Shown here piece by piece: positions 11,686 to 23,477 of a stretch of 64,000 nucleotides of DNA. This DNA is from Dacryopinax spathularia (lineage: Eukaryota > Basidiomycota > Dacrymycetes > Dacrymycetales > Dacrymycetaceae): assembly GCA_037974965.1 (NCBI GenBank), contig JBBPFI010000004.1, positions 2,108,001-2,172,000 on the forward strand, in the 5' to 3' direction. The stretch's first letter is position 1. Each line of letters begins with the position of its first letter. A program made the position numbers and the translations under genes. A model generated the notes under the pieces. That model had not been told where the DNA came from. It did no database searches and worked only from the letters and a program-made list of their open reading frames with translations.

Positions 11686-13018
11686 ACTTTGAGTATCACA
11701 CAAGGTCCGTTGTTAAGCCGAGTGCTTGCGACTGCAATACGCTAGAAGGACCGGCGATTTGTAGAGCTCGGACTTGCCGGAGGTGTTGGCCCATTCACTC
11801 TCTTCCTTTCATCCGATCTGGAGTGGAGCCAACCCCTAAGTAAGAGTGAGCTCGGATGATCTTACGCATGCGAGTCAGAGCTGAGTTGTGTCGAACGAAA
11901 CATGAAGAATTCTTCTAGACTCGGAAGCACCGGTGCTTTTGCCAGGCCGATACCAGCGGACGGTTGCTACGCGCATGATTGGTGCCAGCTGTGCTATACA
12001 TACGCTTGTGGGCCCGTTTCTTCGTCCGAGAAGCAGGTTTTGAGGGCGTGACGCCTGCTTGTATCCGCTTGTGTTCAGTTAGGTCTTGTGCTCAGAAGCC
12101 ATCTCGGACTAGAAGCCAAGAGGACCTCAACGTGACGGGTCCTCGGCGGAGCTTGCTACACAGGCCCGTGCTGCATATTCTTGAACACACCAGACCCCAG
12201 ACAGCAGCATGCCCACGGATTCAGAGAAGAATCTCAGTGCAGAGGCCGGGCTGAGGATGAATCCTGAGCATGCGCCTTCCGAGCCGGCCAGCCGGTATAG
12301 CGTGGATGAAGCAGCATGAATGTGTTTTGGGCTCCTTCGCAGGGACGCGCAGCGGATGAAAGCGGATGGCGGCTGGGCAAAGGAGGTCGGCCACTGGACA
12401 GTTGCTGGGACCGCCACAACCGTACATTCGACATTGCGAATGTGCCCGAGTCGCAACGTTGTGGCGATCCGATTAAATGCTGGAGATCCGGGATGAGAGA
12501 CCGAAGTGCGTGAAGTGGAGCCACGAGCTTCTCATGATCTTGAAGAAAAACATCCTCAGTACTCGATCGAGTGCGTACTTTGCCTTCAAATGGATACGCA
12601 AATCGGCAGCCAGCGACCTGAACTTGACTGGTAAGATAGGTCGTCTTGGCCTGGGCCTATATATGGAGATATCTTACAGTTACCTCATTCAGCCGTTTCT
12701 CGGTGGTTCTGCCGCAGCCAACCCCTGGGACGAACGGTGCGACATCCTCTCTGACGATATGGCTGGATAAACCAACTGAAGAAGGCATGCATTCGAATCG
12801 CGCCTGATATTGCGCCATTGACGCTGCGCTGTACTTCGAAGGTTCATAATTGCTGTGACAATATTGAGATCATGCCAAAATAGCGTTCAGAGGGCATACC
12901 ATGAAGTGACCGGAGGATCGGGGAGGATCAGGGAACATGGGGGAAGCGTCCTTTATGGTTGCTGACGAGATCCGGAATCTGCAAGAGGGGCGCGACGTCG
13001 TGCTTCTCTCAGGGTATG
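11686..13018. other. Intergenic spacer between A1 and B1
   Basis: Head-to-head gap between two small repeat protein genes. Only short unsupported frames are present. It ends in the conserved upstream block of B1. Confidence 0.45.
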
Positions 13019-13040
13019 CCGGCGTTTAAAGATACCGGTC
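13019..13040 (+). promoter_or_regulatory. Conserved upstream block of B1
   Basis: CCGGCGTTTAAA followed four bases later by CCGGTC, preceded by a CTTC-CTCAGGG segment. It begins 451 bp before the B1 ATG. Near-identical blocks precede B2 (37191, 454 bp) and B3 (60308 on the minus strand, 453 bp), and an orphan copy sits at 16879. Conserved distance and orientation point to a regulatory element or core of a duplicated promoter. Confidence 0.55.
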
Positions 13041-13350
13041 ATCAGGATTCACCTGACCGTCTCAAAAGAAGCAGTATGTGAGACGACCAGTTCGCCTTCG
13101 GGACCATTGGTGATCCGTCTGGCAGCGATCCCTGGTCCTTCGAGACTAGCGGTATCTTCATCGGTGCAGGTGTCACCGGCGCCTCGAGCGGACCAAGACA
13201 GTCCCCGGCCGGGACTCAGAGACCGGGATAAGTCATGCCGAGAGTCGCACAGCTAGACGCGTAGTCGGAAGTGCTGAGTTTCCGAGGTCGTTCTGGGGGG
13301 CAGGCTGTGCGTCGACGGCGTGCTGGCATTTTCGGATATCGAAGTGTGTG

Positions 13351-13358
13351 GATAAAAG
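13351..13358 (+). promoter_or_regulatory. TATA box of B1
   Basis: GATAAAAG about 119 bp before the B1 ATG. Matching elements lie 114 and about 121 bp before B2 and B3. Confidence 0.55.
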
Positions 13359-13469
13359 GCGCCGCGATGTTTTTGTTTTGCTCAGCTCGACCCGCTGCAC
13401 CTTCAGCATCCGTCCGTCCTCAGCTGCGAACTGCCAACACACAGCGATACCTCACCTCCACGCGCGACC

Positions 13470-13780
13470 ATGTCCAACTACCTCCCTGACGGCAGTTTCA
13501 CCTTCACCCGGTTGCCGCCCGGCACTCCCAATCCGAACTCCAACGGTGAATATCTCAACCCGGGCGGAAAGTAAGTCGTATCGTCCTTTTCGTTGATCAG
13601 AGAGCTGAGGCAGATGTCAGCGGCAACAGCAACAACTATTATATCAATCCATACTACCAGAACACCGGTGGCAACACGCAGTACGGCAATGGCTGCATCA
13701 ACACTGGCGGGAACCAGCAGGAAGGATTTCAGCAGGGGAGAATGCAGCAAGGAGGAAACCAATGGGGACGACGATGGTAG
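13470..13780 (+). CDS. Small Asn/Gly-rich protein, type B (B1)
   Basis: Two exons, 13470-13570 and 13621-13780, encode 86 residues. The N-terminus MSNYLPDGSFTFTRLPPG is followed by a Pro/Asn stretch. After the intron come NGNSNNYYINPYYQNTGGN, the repeat TGGNTQYGNGCIN and a second TGGNQQ, then a Gln/Gly/Arg tail. The intron position (phase 2, before the NGN) and the N-terminus are nearly identical in B3 at 59.6-59.9 kb. That conservation across a splice site, and of the encoded protein, is good evidence for a real gene. There is no signal peptide or membrane segment. The single Cys in the GNGCIN turn is kept in B3. The function is unknown. The repeat unit is shared with type A, so I infer the two classes interact or co-assemble, which is untested. 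Confidence 0.78.
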
Positions 13781-14880
13781 ATGCCTAGCTCCACGCCTCG
13801 AGATAGGGTGATCGTCTGCTCTCCTGTCGTTGGGTCAACAAGGCGGGGTGTAATCTCAGTCGCGGCGGTATTCTTGCAGAGCGGTCCATGATTTTGCTGT
13901 GTCATGCGTTACTTTCTTTTATTATTGAGAATGTATTACTGTTCGCTCACCTAGAGACTATCGCTCATGCATCCGTATTTGGCAGCGGAAGAAAGTGAAC
14001 GGCTGAGGCACCACGAGCATGCCGTGAAGACTCGGCCATCTCGCATATCACCTGCACGACCCTATCAAACGAGAATGAGGCCGTCCTGTCTGGCTAGTGC
14101 ACGCACTTGAGCAACAGCCCGTACTAGTATAAAGTTTGACATGCGTACTTCAGTGAGAGCCTGCCTCCGCCAGCCTTTGCTCGTGCGGCGACTGTCGACG
14201 ATACGACGTACGCGCATCGCCAGCACCGAGTTGTCCCATTCAAGAAAACCATGCCTTGTCAAGTAGGTATGGCATCTGGCAGAATTAGGGTGACTCGGAC
14301 CGCAACAATTTAGATAGTGACGTACCTGTTATTCGGCGCGCATGGGTTGGCTTAGCGGATGTACCATCGGGCTGGACGTTGGCGAGCGACTTCTCAGTTG
14401 AATTTAGGGCATAATGAGCCGGTTGTGGGAGTTCCCCGCATACGGCCAGGCCGAAGGTGCGAATGAAGGGGATACTGGGTACAGTTCAGTGAGGATAAGT
14501 CGACCACTCTTGCTACAAGGGCCTGGCGATTCCTGCGCGTTGCGGGCGGAACTTGAACCGGGCGCTTCTTTCCGCGCTTAGAACTGAAGTTGCCCCTAGT
14601 AAGCTCGAACCTATTTCAACGACCTGCTTCACGTCTCACATCCATGATCGTGGTCGTGAACACGGGTTTCTTCAACACTTTAATCAATAAGCTCGCCTCG
14701 ACATCCTGACTACACACAAACACGATCGCCGCACATAGGAATCATAGGGAACTCAGACGAGACATGGAAGGAAAGAAACAGACGAAAGACGGGAAGAGTT
14801 TCATCATGCCCTCCGCGCCACGCTGCGGCATCCTTCCGCTCAGCCTCGTACAGTCGGCTAGAGGGAGTGTCGCTGGCCGT
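13781..14880. other. Intergenic spacer between B1 and A2
   Basis: 3' flanks of two convergent small genes. No domain-bearing or spliced frame was found. Confidence 0.5.
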
Positions 14881-15114
14881 TCAAGGGCCCTGGTAGTTGC
14901 CGCCGGTGTTCTGGTATCCGCCGCCGTACTGCTGGTTGCTGCCGGTGTTCTGATACCCGCCGCCGTACTGCTGGTTCCCGCCGGTGTTCTGGTAGCCGCC
15001 TTGGCCGTACCCGCGCTGGGTGTTGCCGCCGGTCCACTGCTGTCCGCCACCCTGCTGGGTGTTGTTGCCGGTCTGCTGCTGGGGGTAGCCGGGGTTGCAG
15101 TTGTTGGGCCACAT
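14881..15114 (-). CDS. Small Gly/Gln/Asn-rich tandem-repeat protein, type A (A2)
   Basis: Intronless ORF of 77 residues; ATG 15114 to TGA 14881. After MWPNNCNPGYPQQQ come TGNNTQQGGGQQW, a longer unit with an inserted GGY, then TGGNQQYGGGYQN, TGSNQQYGGGYQN and TGGNYQGP. The last eight residues are identical to those of A1. It is the most tyrosine-rich member, and the QQYGGGYQN units closely mimic yeast prion-domain repeats in composition. It is preceded by TATATAAA about 154 bp upstream. Downstream of its promoter, at 16.6-16.9 kb, lie the upstream blocks normally found before a type B gene, but no B coding sequence follows. Confidence 0.7.
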   Translation of the reverse strand: MWPNNCNPGYPQQQTGNNTQQGGGQQWTGGNTQRGYGQGGYQNTGGNQQYGGGYQNTGSNQQYGGGYQNTGGNYQGP

Positions 15115-15262
15115 GATTGAAATAGGTTCGAGGTTAGAGCTGCGGGAGGGTGTTTGAGTAATTGACTCGTATGATGAGAACGAGTGTCTCACCTGTGGGA
15201 GGTCTTTAGAGGATGTAGGGCTGAGTTGTTGTTTGCTGCCCTCTACCGTCGAAAAGGCCCGG

Positions 15263-15271
15263 TTTATATAC
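15263..15271 (-). promoter_or_regulatory. TATA box of A2
   Basis: TATATAAA on the minus strand in the context AAGCGTATATAAA, about 154 bp before the A2 ATG. A3 has AAGCGTATAAA at 155 bp. Confidence 0.6.
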
Positions 15272-18200
15272 GCTTGCAGCCCTATCGCGACCGGAGAGGT
15301 TGAAGTCCATGAACTGGCTGCGCAGAGCTAGAAGCTCCGGTGATTTCGCCAACTCGACTGCCGGAACGTTCTTAGGTAGGAGTTCTGCCACTCTCGGAAC
15401 GGCTGGGCAGGTGCGGACTCCAAGATAGGTCGTCCAGAGGAAACATCCAGATGATCTTGAATACCGATATGGAGCGCCTTGCCTCTCGAAGTATGTGGGC
15501 GGGAGCCCTGGTCGACTAGAAGCACGGGAAATGTGAACGGCCGAACATGCAATGTCCATGCGAGTCGAGCTTGTTTCCTTCTTAGGTGTAGAAGGGCAGA
15601 GTGGTGACGAAAGTGGTTGTCCCGGAGGCAGACGCAAGAGAATCTCGACCATTAGGGGCCCGGGTCGTTGTTGATTCAGGACGTCTAGCGCATCGGCGGA
15701 ACGAGCTGCCGAATCCTGCATTCGTCGGACGTGAAAGCAGGCTGAATGCGTAAATGCGACACCAAAGCAGGCCAACGAGGGCCGTGACCCGGTCCATACA
15801 TGTGCCGGGACGACCACATCTGGTCTCGACCACACCAACCCAGCGCCAGTCAAGGAGGACAAGCAAGACCGCGCACAGGCCGAATGGTTCGTAAGGCACT
15901 ATCTTGGTACGAGGATAGGCAAGGTTGACTCGGAAAACACGGGGATTGAGCCCCTACACAAGCTCGTGATTGAGCTCATATCGCTGATCCCGCCATATCT
16001 CTGACGCCGAGCGGCGCTAGTCCAGGTTTGGAAATTCAAGCACGCTTCGGCGGACGAGCAGTACTATCGCCGCCATACTCCAGATTGGGAGTCACGGAAT
16101 GTTTCGGGCGGCCCACGTGCTGTGTCCGGGACTGAACAAGCAAGTCGGAAGTTGTTTCTGTGACGGCGGTCATGTCGGGCCAGCAGAGCGTCTTCTAGGG
16201 GTTGCATGGTCAGTCTGCAGTCACGCGTTGTATTTGTGGTCGGTACTTACCTCACGCCGGCATGAAAAGTAGCGGTTTTGCAGTGCGCAGAAGGCAGGTC
16301 TTCCAGCTTTGGCGGTAATTTGGCGGTTTTGTATTGGGAGAGATCCGCCCGCAGGTTGAGATAGCGCACACTCCTCCTGATGGGACCGAAGCCAAACCGG
16401 GAATCCCTGTCTTGAGGTGCATTCTTCCGAATCCCCTACTCGGTTCATCGAGCACAATATGTCCTATCGTCCTCGAAAAGCACAGCATGGCCAGCCGTTA
16501 CCATTCCGCTGAGCCCGTATGGGCTGCTGTGCACCTCGTGACTGCATTATTGGTAGCCTGATTCGTAAGACTTCCTTGCAATTGGTCTGATGGTGTACGC
16601 GGATGGACAGACAATGGTGTGCGGTTGGCCGGATATGTCAGGGTAAAGAACTTCCTGAAGAAGAAAAGTGTTCGAATGGAGCCTGATGCTGCGCCGCTGA
16701 CGGAAAAGGAAGCTCGATTGGGTTCGGTGTCTGTGGCGCCAGTGAGATTGTGCGAAATAGACGGGTTAAAGACGAACACGTCACCGGAGGAAGGAGATAG
16801 AACATCGAGGAGGTGGACCCCTATGCTTGCTGGCGAATGCCGAACTATATGTGGGGACCATGCCGTGCTTCCTTTCTCAGGTGTTCCCGGCGTTTAATAG
16901 GCCCCGGTCGCATGAAATCGCCTGAATGGCTTCTACAATGGTGGAACTGGCGACTAAACACGGCCGTGTCCTTGTCCAGCTTCGTGCGGAAAGGCAGCTT
17001 TTGATTCGGAATAGCGATGTCTCCACGGTATCTGCGCGCCTGAACGTACCCAGGCTCCCTGCTCACACCGGTGATGAAGGAGCGTTCGTGCTCGAGCTGA
17101 TGTTGCGTGAATACACGCCAGTGTGACCGAGATACTGTGCGGTGCTGTGGAATATTGGCGCAGTAGTCCCTTCCATCGAGATACTTGTGATCCGCGAGCC
17201 GCATCGTCGTATTATCAGCGGAAAAAACCGCTTCCCACTTGCGCAGCTCCGTAAACGCCTTGCGCCTGCTGAACCGCATCAGCCTTGTCCCCTCACGTAA
17301 GAGCACAGTCATACTCACCTGGCGACCAGGGCATGTCCGAGACTCTCTCCCTGTATCTCATACTCTCCCAGGGCGTGTCCACCACCGCGATTTTGACAAG
17401 GCGAATGAGGATCGGATCGCCGATGGGGACCTTGGGATGATGGGGATCAACTCCGTGTCTAATCGGCGAGCCTTGATATCATGATTGCGGTGATTCGAAG
17501 GTAATGATGAGGTTGAGCGCTGCAGCAGATTGGAGCAGATGAGGCATGACGATGACCAACATTGCGCATGAGCTGCGCGGCTCATTCAAGTGCCGTTTTG
17601 GAGCCGGGGTTATCGTGCGCATCGCCCGGCGTTGTAGGTTGTATTACCTCCTACTGTCGACGTAGACATAGTGGCAGAGAATATGAGCGACGGAGCTCTG
17701 CACAACTACGGCGTTTGGAGATGGACGCGTTCAAAGGACGCGACACCGAGGACGCACATCGAAGGGTGTCGCGCTCTGATTGGTCCGTTTGTTTTTCCCG
17801 TGGGCGCGAAATATGACGCCGGTCTCCTTGTGACTGAGACCATACACAGATCGTGAAAGATTGTCCGAGGTTCGGACGCGTCCGGGTCCCGTACATACCG
17901 CCACCCGAATCCCTATAGCCGGTAGTGGCCGTGTACTTATGTCAGATTACTATATAGGGACTTAATGTCGATATTGTTCGCCTGACTCACAATATCAACA
18001 CCATACTTCATCCTGCCCGTGAGTTTGCATCTGATAACAGCTGTTCTTGAGGAGAAGTAGCAAACGACTCCGCCTACCACTATTTTTCGATTTGCGCGAG
18101 TACCAAAAAATGAATCGCCCTGCAAGACGCCGCTTGCGAATCCCCCACAAAGGTCGCACTTTGGTCAGCGACTTTTCAACTCATCCATTCTCGTCCCAAA

Positions 18201-18391
18201 GGTATGTTGGACAAAGCATCATTACATTCTTCCTGACCTCGTTTGTTAGATCTACGGCTATACGAGACGGTCGAGTGGGCCACGTACGCTAATAATTGAG
18301 GGTGTCAACACAGCAATTCCGGTAAGCCTTGACCTTGCCACTTTCGCACTCGGACGCGCGCATCTCTCTCTCTTACCATCACCTCGCCACA
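15272..18391. other. Long spacer with orphan type B promoter blocks
   Basis: No supported gene in about 3 kb. Two segments match sequences upstream of type B genes: GACAATGGTGTGCGGT at 16610 (compare 36912, and 62112-62135 on the minus strand), and the CCGGCGTTTAA block at 16879. By analogy a B gene would start near 17330, but no TGGN-coding sequence is present there on either strand. Confidence 0.5.
18132..18149 (+). repeat. Single copy of the dispersed 18-33 kb repeat core
   Basis: GCTTGCGAATCCCCCACA, the core of a repeat found at least fifteen times between 18.1 and 32.5 kb on both strands, including one copy inside an intron at 19012-19031. Confidence 0.7.
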
Positions 18392-19578
18392 ATGGACGAC
18401 CTTTTTCATTCCACTCCCCGCCATACTCCTATCGTCAATACCCCTCCCAACCCTGTCTCTGCTATGAACACGAATACTCCCAACGCTGCGCGAGCTACAA
18501 GCGCTCCTCGCCCCACGAACAATTCGACGACGGCGCCCACGACTATCACCGGGCTTCAGAGGCTTCTGCCACAGCTTTTTACGAGGGCCAATGAGCACCC
18601 TCCTCGCCCTATCGAGCTTCGCCCTATCGCTGGACCCGGCCTGCTCCCAACGCACCACGAGCGCCCTACGCCGCCCATGCCTCCGCCTCGCCGGATGGTC
18701 GAGCCTTACCACATATTCTTAGGCCGTTTGATCAATCGCCTGCTCGACCACTGGACGTCGGTAGCCATCCCCACCAGTACTCTTCTCGCGGACGAGCTCA
18801 CTGCGGCGTCGAGTGGCCCTTGGATCAGGGCGGAGCAGCAGGAAGAGGGGGCGGACGAGAGAGTCCTGAGCGGGAGGCGTCTGACGGGTCAGTCGGAGGA
18901 GACGGACAGCGATGGGACCTCGTCCCATGTCGGTCAGCGTGAGGAAGAGAATGGCATGTCTCAGGACGTCCTGGGCGGACATTTGGTGCGTTTTTAGAGC
19001 GACGTCGTCTTTGTGGGGAATTCGCAAGCGATGGTCTTGCCTCTTCAGCTTGCTGACTTGCTGCTGTAGGCACGCGACTGGCGTCAAGATCCTCGCCCTT
19101 TTTGGGATCGTACTATCGAGGAACGCCAGCAGATCCTCGCTCAGGAGCAAGTCCGCGGCGGCGACACCGGTATCTGGCTCGTCCAGTCCATTATCGAGGG
19201 CTATGGAGCTTGGTCGACGGCTGGGTGGGAAGAGTTGGGATTCTTTCGCGCGTGGCTCTCCCGCGTGATGCCCTGCTTGTACCAGACGGGTGCCGAGCCG
19301 TTTAGGCACACTTGCAACCCCCGTTACTGCTTCTGCGGACTCATCGGTGTGCTTATCGTCCCTTTCGCCGCTATATACTACCTCTTGCATTGGGTCTACC
19401 GGAGGACGCGCAAGATCCATCGTCCTGTGGTAATCATCATCAGTAAGTGTTTGTTCTTCCCCTGCGACTCGTGAGCTAATCAGTCTCAGCGACCTACTGC
19501 GTGCTTAGGTTTGCCTTCGGTGTGGACGCGCTCAAGCTGACCATCGCGATTCTCAAGGCCTTGCCTGGTTTCTTCTAG
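18392..19578 (+). CDS. Orphan membrane protein with disordered N-terminus
   Basis: Three exons, 18392-18985, 19070-19442 and 19490-19578, give 351 residues. The first 100 or so residues are Pro/Thr/Asn-rich and probably disordered. A conserved-looking patch reads FLGRLINRLLDHWTSV, followed by an acidic Gln/Glu-rich linker. The second exon carries ARDWRQDPRPFWD and an aromatic, helical region. A hydrophobic segment beginning GLIGVLIVPF, of about 20 residues, is followed by Arg/Lys residues, which predicts one membrane anchor. The short last exon is also hydrophobic. No known domain is recognised. A mutated copy of the NRLLDHWTSV region lies at 26.3 kb. The first intron contains a copy of the dispersed GCAAGCGA repeat core. 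Gene structure is supported by three matching phases; the function is unknown. Confidence 0.65.
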
Positions 19579-20609
19579 GACATGGTCTCAAGGAACGCAC
19601 AAGATACTAGTGTCCGGTTCTCACTCATGCTCTTTCCTCTTTTTTCCTCTCTGTCTGTCTTTCTCTCTCAGTCATCGTCCCTTTCCTTCCCCCGGTTCTC
19701 ACTGTTCAGATCGGTCTAGCTTTACCGCAATCGCGCATCGTGATACCGTAGACTTGATCCATGTTCGTTTGTACAGAACATGGGATAAAAATGCATTGCA
19801 GTTGGCCTCGTACCTATACATCAATGGGGGACGTTTCTATTCTCGCCCCTCGTGACCCCCCCACAATCCAGAACCACCCTTCTCAGGCTGGTAGCCCTGT
19901 CAATATGAGCGAGTATCGCGGCATCGCTTGCAAATACCCCACAATCCAGAACCACCCTCTCAGGCTGGTAGCCCTGCCAATATGGGCGAGGATCGCGGCA
20001 TCGCTTGCAAATACCCCACATGCCTGAGTAATGCGCTTCATGAGGCCGGAAGGTTCTGTCCGCTACATGTCCTAGCGAGGGATCTATCGCAACTTCAGTA
20101 GCAGGTCATCCTAGGCATCCACTGAGGGAAGACTTGCGCATCTTTGCTCGAGCTGAAAGCCATCGTCTGAAACTATCGTCTTCGGCCTGGCGTATCCTTC
20201 CTCGAGCCTGTTGTCACCTTCGTAAACCATTCCGAGCGATCGATGGTTTCGTGCCCCTGGCCTTGTAAATCCGTCAATGTACCAAGGTTCCAAATGTCAT
20301 TTGCCTGTCCACGAACACACAGCAGTCCGTTACACTTGTTCTAATGTACTCTACTCGGCAATGGAATCAATAGCGACGCTGCCCTTGAAGTATTTGCTTT
20401 TTGAAAGTTGCGTGCTGCCTTGAGCATTGATCATCCCTTCGTAATTCGGGTGTTCCCAGACCTCTGCCAATCTCCCATCCGGAAAGTCCTCTGCTCCACT
20501 GAAGAAATGCTGTCAAAGCAGCTCCTCGAGTTCGTCCACATCGCCACGGCAGGCTGGACCTTGCTCATCATAATACTTGACGGGAACTGCTGCCAGGGTT
20601 AGCCGTCAT
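19579..20609. other. Intergenic spacer with minisatellite
   Basis: Pyrimidine-rich 3' flank followed by two and a half copies of the 78-bp repeat, listed separately. Nothing else is supported. Confidence 0.5.
19848..20015 (+). repeat. 78-bp-family minisatellite, about 2.5 units
   Basis: Repeated CCACAATCCAGAACCACC - CTCAGGCTGGTAGCCCTG - AATATG - GCATCGCTTGCAAATA blocks. This is the same unit that forms four exact 78-bp periods inside the gene at 23.5-24.7 kb. Confidence 0.8.
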
Positions 20610-23092
20610 TCATTCGTATAGATGACAGTACTCACTATTACCATAGACGCCATTGCACCACATGCAAATGCCACGGTGACGCCTACACCTTGCGCAGCAT
20701 TGCCTTTCCCAGCGAAAACACCAACGATTCGCCCCTACGCGCTCCCCCTTCCATATTCGGCATCCGTGGCAAGCATAACGTCCATCCGCGATCTGACTAT
20801 CGTGAGTTTCAGTGAGAGGAGAGCTGAAGAAAACGCGTACCAGTATATTTCCAGTGGGATGCCCCGTTATCTTGACGGTTCCATGGGTTTTCACATCCTC
20901 TGGCGTAGGCCAATGAGGATATTCCCAAGTCGCGACGGCCCAGTAATCCGCTTTCAGTAAGAGCTGTCGAGGGAATTGTCCGATCTTCCGGGACCTGGAG
21001 AATCGCATGCGCTTCGGCTGTCTCGACTCGTCTGGGTCCTGCACTAGCATGCCGTCTTTGTCCAGGACGACCGGTAAGCCGAGCTGCCGGCGGCGGACGA
21101 CGGTATATTGACCATAGCGGTAGTCCCACTCCGCTGATTCCAAAGGACGGCGAGACGAGCTCAGTAGATGCGCCCGGGTCAGAGGAGGTGCCGGACGTTG
21201 AAGATATTTTCCGTTCGGAAGGCGAAGATGAACACGTTCCATAATCGCACGAGGGATCCGACTTGGAATAAATGGATATCTCCATTTGTCGTAAAGCACC
21301 AACCACTCGAAGACGGCAGTAAAGATGTCCACCAAGACAAGAGCCTGTTCAACTGTGAAAGGGCAGTCTATTTCTTGATGTGCATGAAGGGTGTTCTGTG
21401 AAATCCAATTAGGGACGGATTGCAGCGATATAAGCGACAATTGTACTTACCAGGGAGAGGGTGACGTCGGCAAACCATTGCGTAACCCGATCTTCATTCT
21501 TTCTCAGTGGCGGCTTGGGTTTATTGCGGTTGATCACCTGAAGCGTTCCTTCGATGAACAAGGTTGAGTAGTAATCGGCATTGAAGGCTTGAAGAGGATC
21601 GTATGTTGCAACCCGTGAATACAGAGCATCCCAGTCGATCGCCTCTCCAAATCGTTCTCGAACTGTCGGTGGAAATGGGTCAGGAAAGCCTTCACGAAAA
21701 TGCCAGGCAATCAAGTACACGGCTTCCGCTTCAATTAAGCCTTCGGCTTCCTCAAGGATACTATGCCCGCCGGGTTTTGGCATGAGATCATTGGCCCGCA
21801 ACCACAGGACATTCTCCTGTCCCAGAGAGGTCAATAGAAGATGTCAGGGATACAGACGATGCTTACTATACGGCGCGCTCGTCTCTTCGCCATCTCTATT
21901 GCACAGTCCTCACCGATGACTGACCAGTCCCCATACCAAGGCAGTACTAGCACGTGTAGCCTGGCGATGTGATCTATGACTTCCTGGGGCCTGCGGCAAG
22001 CTTGGAGTGCGTCGATCCAATCATCCTGCCATGTCGTCGGAAGGAGCTTCATCTCGGTACGCAGGAAATTCTCTTGTGGGGAGTCTATGCGCATCAACCT
22101 GACACCTTCAGGGCGAAAGGGTTCCCAGTCTTGAGGGATCGTCTCATAAGTTGCAGCATGCTCGAAAAGAAGCTCCTCCAAGTGTGCAAGGTATCGATGA
22201 GTTATACGTCGACTGCTTTGGTTTCGGACAGTGCACTCCGCCTTGAGAGACGTCAGACAGTGCTCTACTCTTACCGGGGCAAGTTTACCTTGTATGCCAT
22301 TCCGACTCGCCACCAGCTTTCGAGATCTCCTTCGTCATCTGCAGTGGACGACTCGGTCAACGACTCGGGCGCCTCCACGAGTAATGCACTGCCAAGAAGT
22401 ATAAGACGGTATACCAAGACGTCTTCCGCATGCTCTGACGGCGTATGGGGGAGGCGTTGTTCGGCACCTGAAGCCCACGCCTGCCATGGTGTAGGATCGG
22501 AGGACTTCAAGGGCAAGCCCCAGACGAAAAAGCCGCTTCTAGAGTCGTCATCCTCGCTTTCCTCAGAGGCGTCTTTCTCATTCGGCTTCCGTGTTCTGTT
22601 GATCAGGTGTGCCCCAAGGGGGGGAAATGCAGGAAGGAAGTCATCGCCTGGTCCAGCTCTGGCGAAGCTCGTATATGCTCTGCGCTGATCGTTTTCAATC
22701 TCAACGTCCTGCTGCTTTGCTTGCTCTATCTCAGCTAAGCAACGGGTTTCCTCAAGTATCTCGCGTTGCTTAGCACGTAATCGAATGGTCTCGTCTGAGT
22801 GCTCGACGTCATCTAGCTCTGACTCTGGTTCACGCGTGTCGTCGGTCGTAGAAGCCTGAGAACGAGCTAGCGCCAAGTTTCGCTTCAGGACCGGACATCG
22901 ATCTCTACGGACGAAGAGGTGTGCCCATACACTCGGGATACGAGCAGCATCGTCTTGAGAGGGGGATGTATCGTGCTGTCCTGCCACCACATCAGTGGTG
23001 CTCGTGCTTCCAGTTGGCGATGAAGGAGTGAACAGTAGCCGATTGGGGGGATATCGTGAGGCGTCCCATGGCCGCGGTGCTCTAGTCGTCAT
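20610..23092 (-). CDS. Orphan protein with C-terminal cysteine cluster
   Basis: Four exons read leftward: 23092-22289, 22241-21867, 21816-21451 and 21395-20610, giving about 776 residues with all phases consistent. The N-terminal third is charged and probably coiled-coil (an Arg/Glu/Gln-rich stretch near 22.75 kb) with an acidic DASEESEDDD patch. The middle is helical with many Trp and aromatic residues. The C-terminus has a putative zinc-binding cluster, CHGC - C - CC - C - CMWC, within about 45 residues before the stop. No catalytic domain is recognised. The layout (long orphan, zinc cluster, neighbour of KDZ debris) resembles the gene at 29.95-31.95 kb in style, though not in alignable sequence. 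A possible 44-bp intron in the last exon would destroy the cysteine cluster, so I kept it as coding. Confidence 0.6.
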
Positions 23093-23477
23093 TGCTGACA
23101 CGGTTGCTCAGGCTAATTCGTATTACGGTGCTAGGGTTATCGAAGCGGTCTATGATACGGAAGATGGCTGGACGTTAGCAGGTGTGGTGGGAACAGAGAG
23201 AGAAGTACCATTGCTAGGCGCGTTCCATAGCCTTGACGCGACTGATTTTTGTCACGTGCTTGGTGGCAGAGGCTGACTTAGATCAGCACAGCTTTGCGGA
23301 TTCAAAGCCACTGCCAGCTCCACCTCACCATGCCCCTCTCTTGACAAACAACCACCACCAAGACCACCCCTAACCGAACGATAATCTCTTCTAACGATAC
23401 AAGTGAGTGGTATATGGGCCTGTGCATTGCTACGTAGACTCATCCCACTGTACACAGTTTCTTGCTCTTACAACACG
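23093..23477. promoter_or_regulatory. Divergent upstream region
   Basis: Gap of 385 bp between two genes starting in opposite directions; it must hold both promoters. No element could be assigned. Confidence 0.4.

Noticed and set aside
15206-15862. A 218-residue minus-strand ORF
   Set aside because: No domain or conserved motif. It covers the A2 promoter, which has better support.
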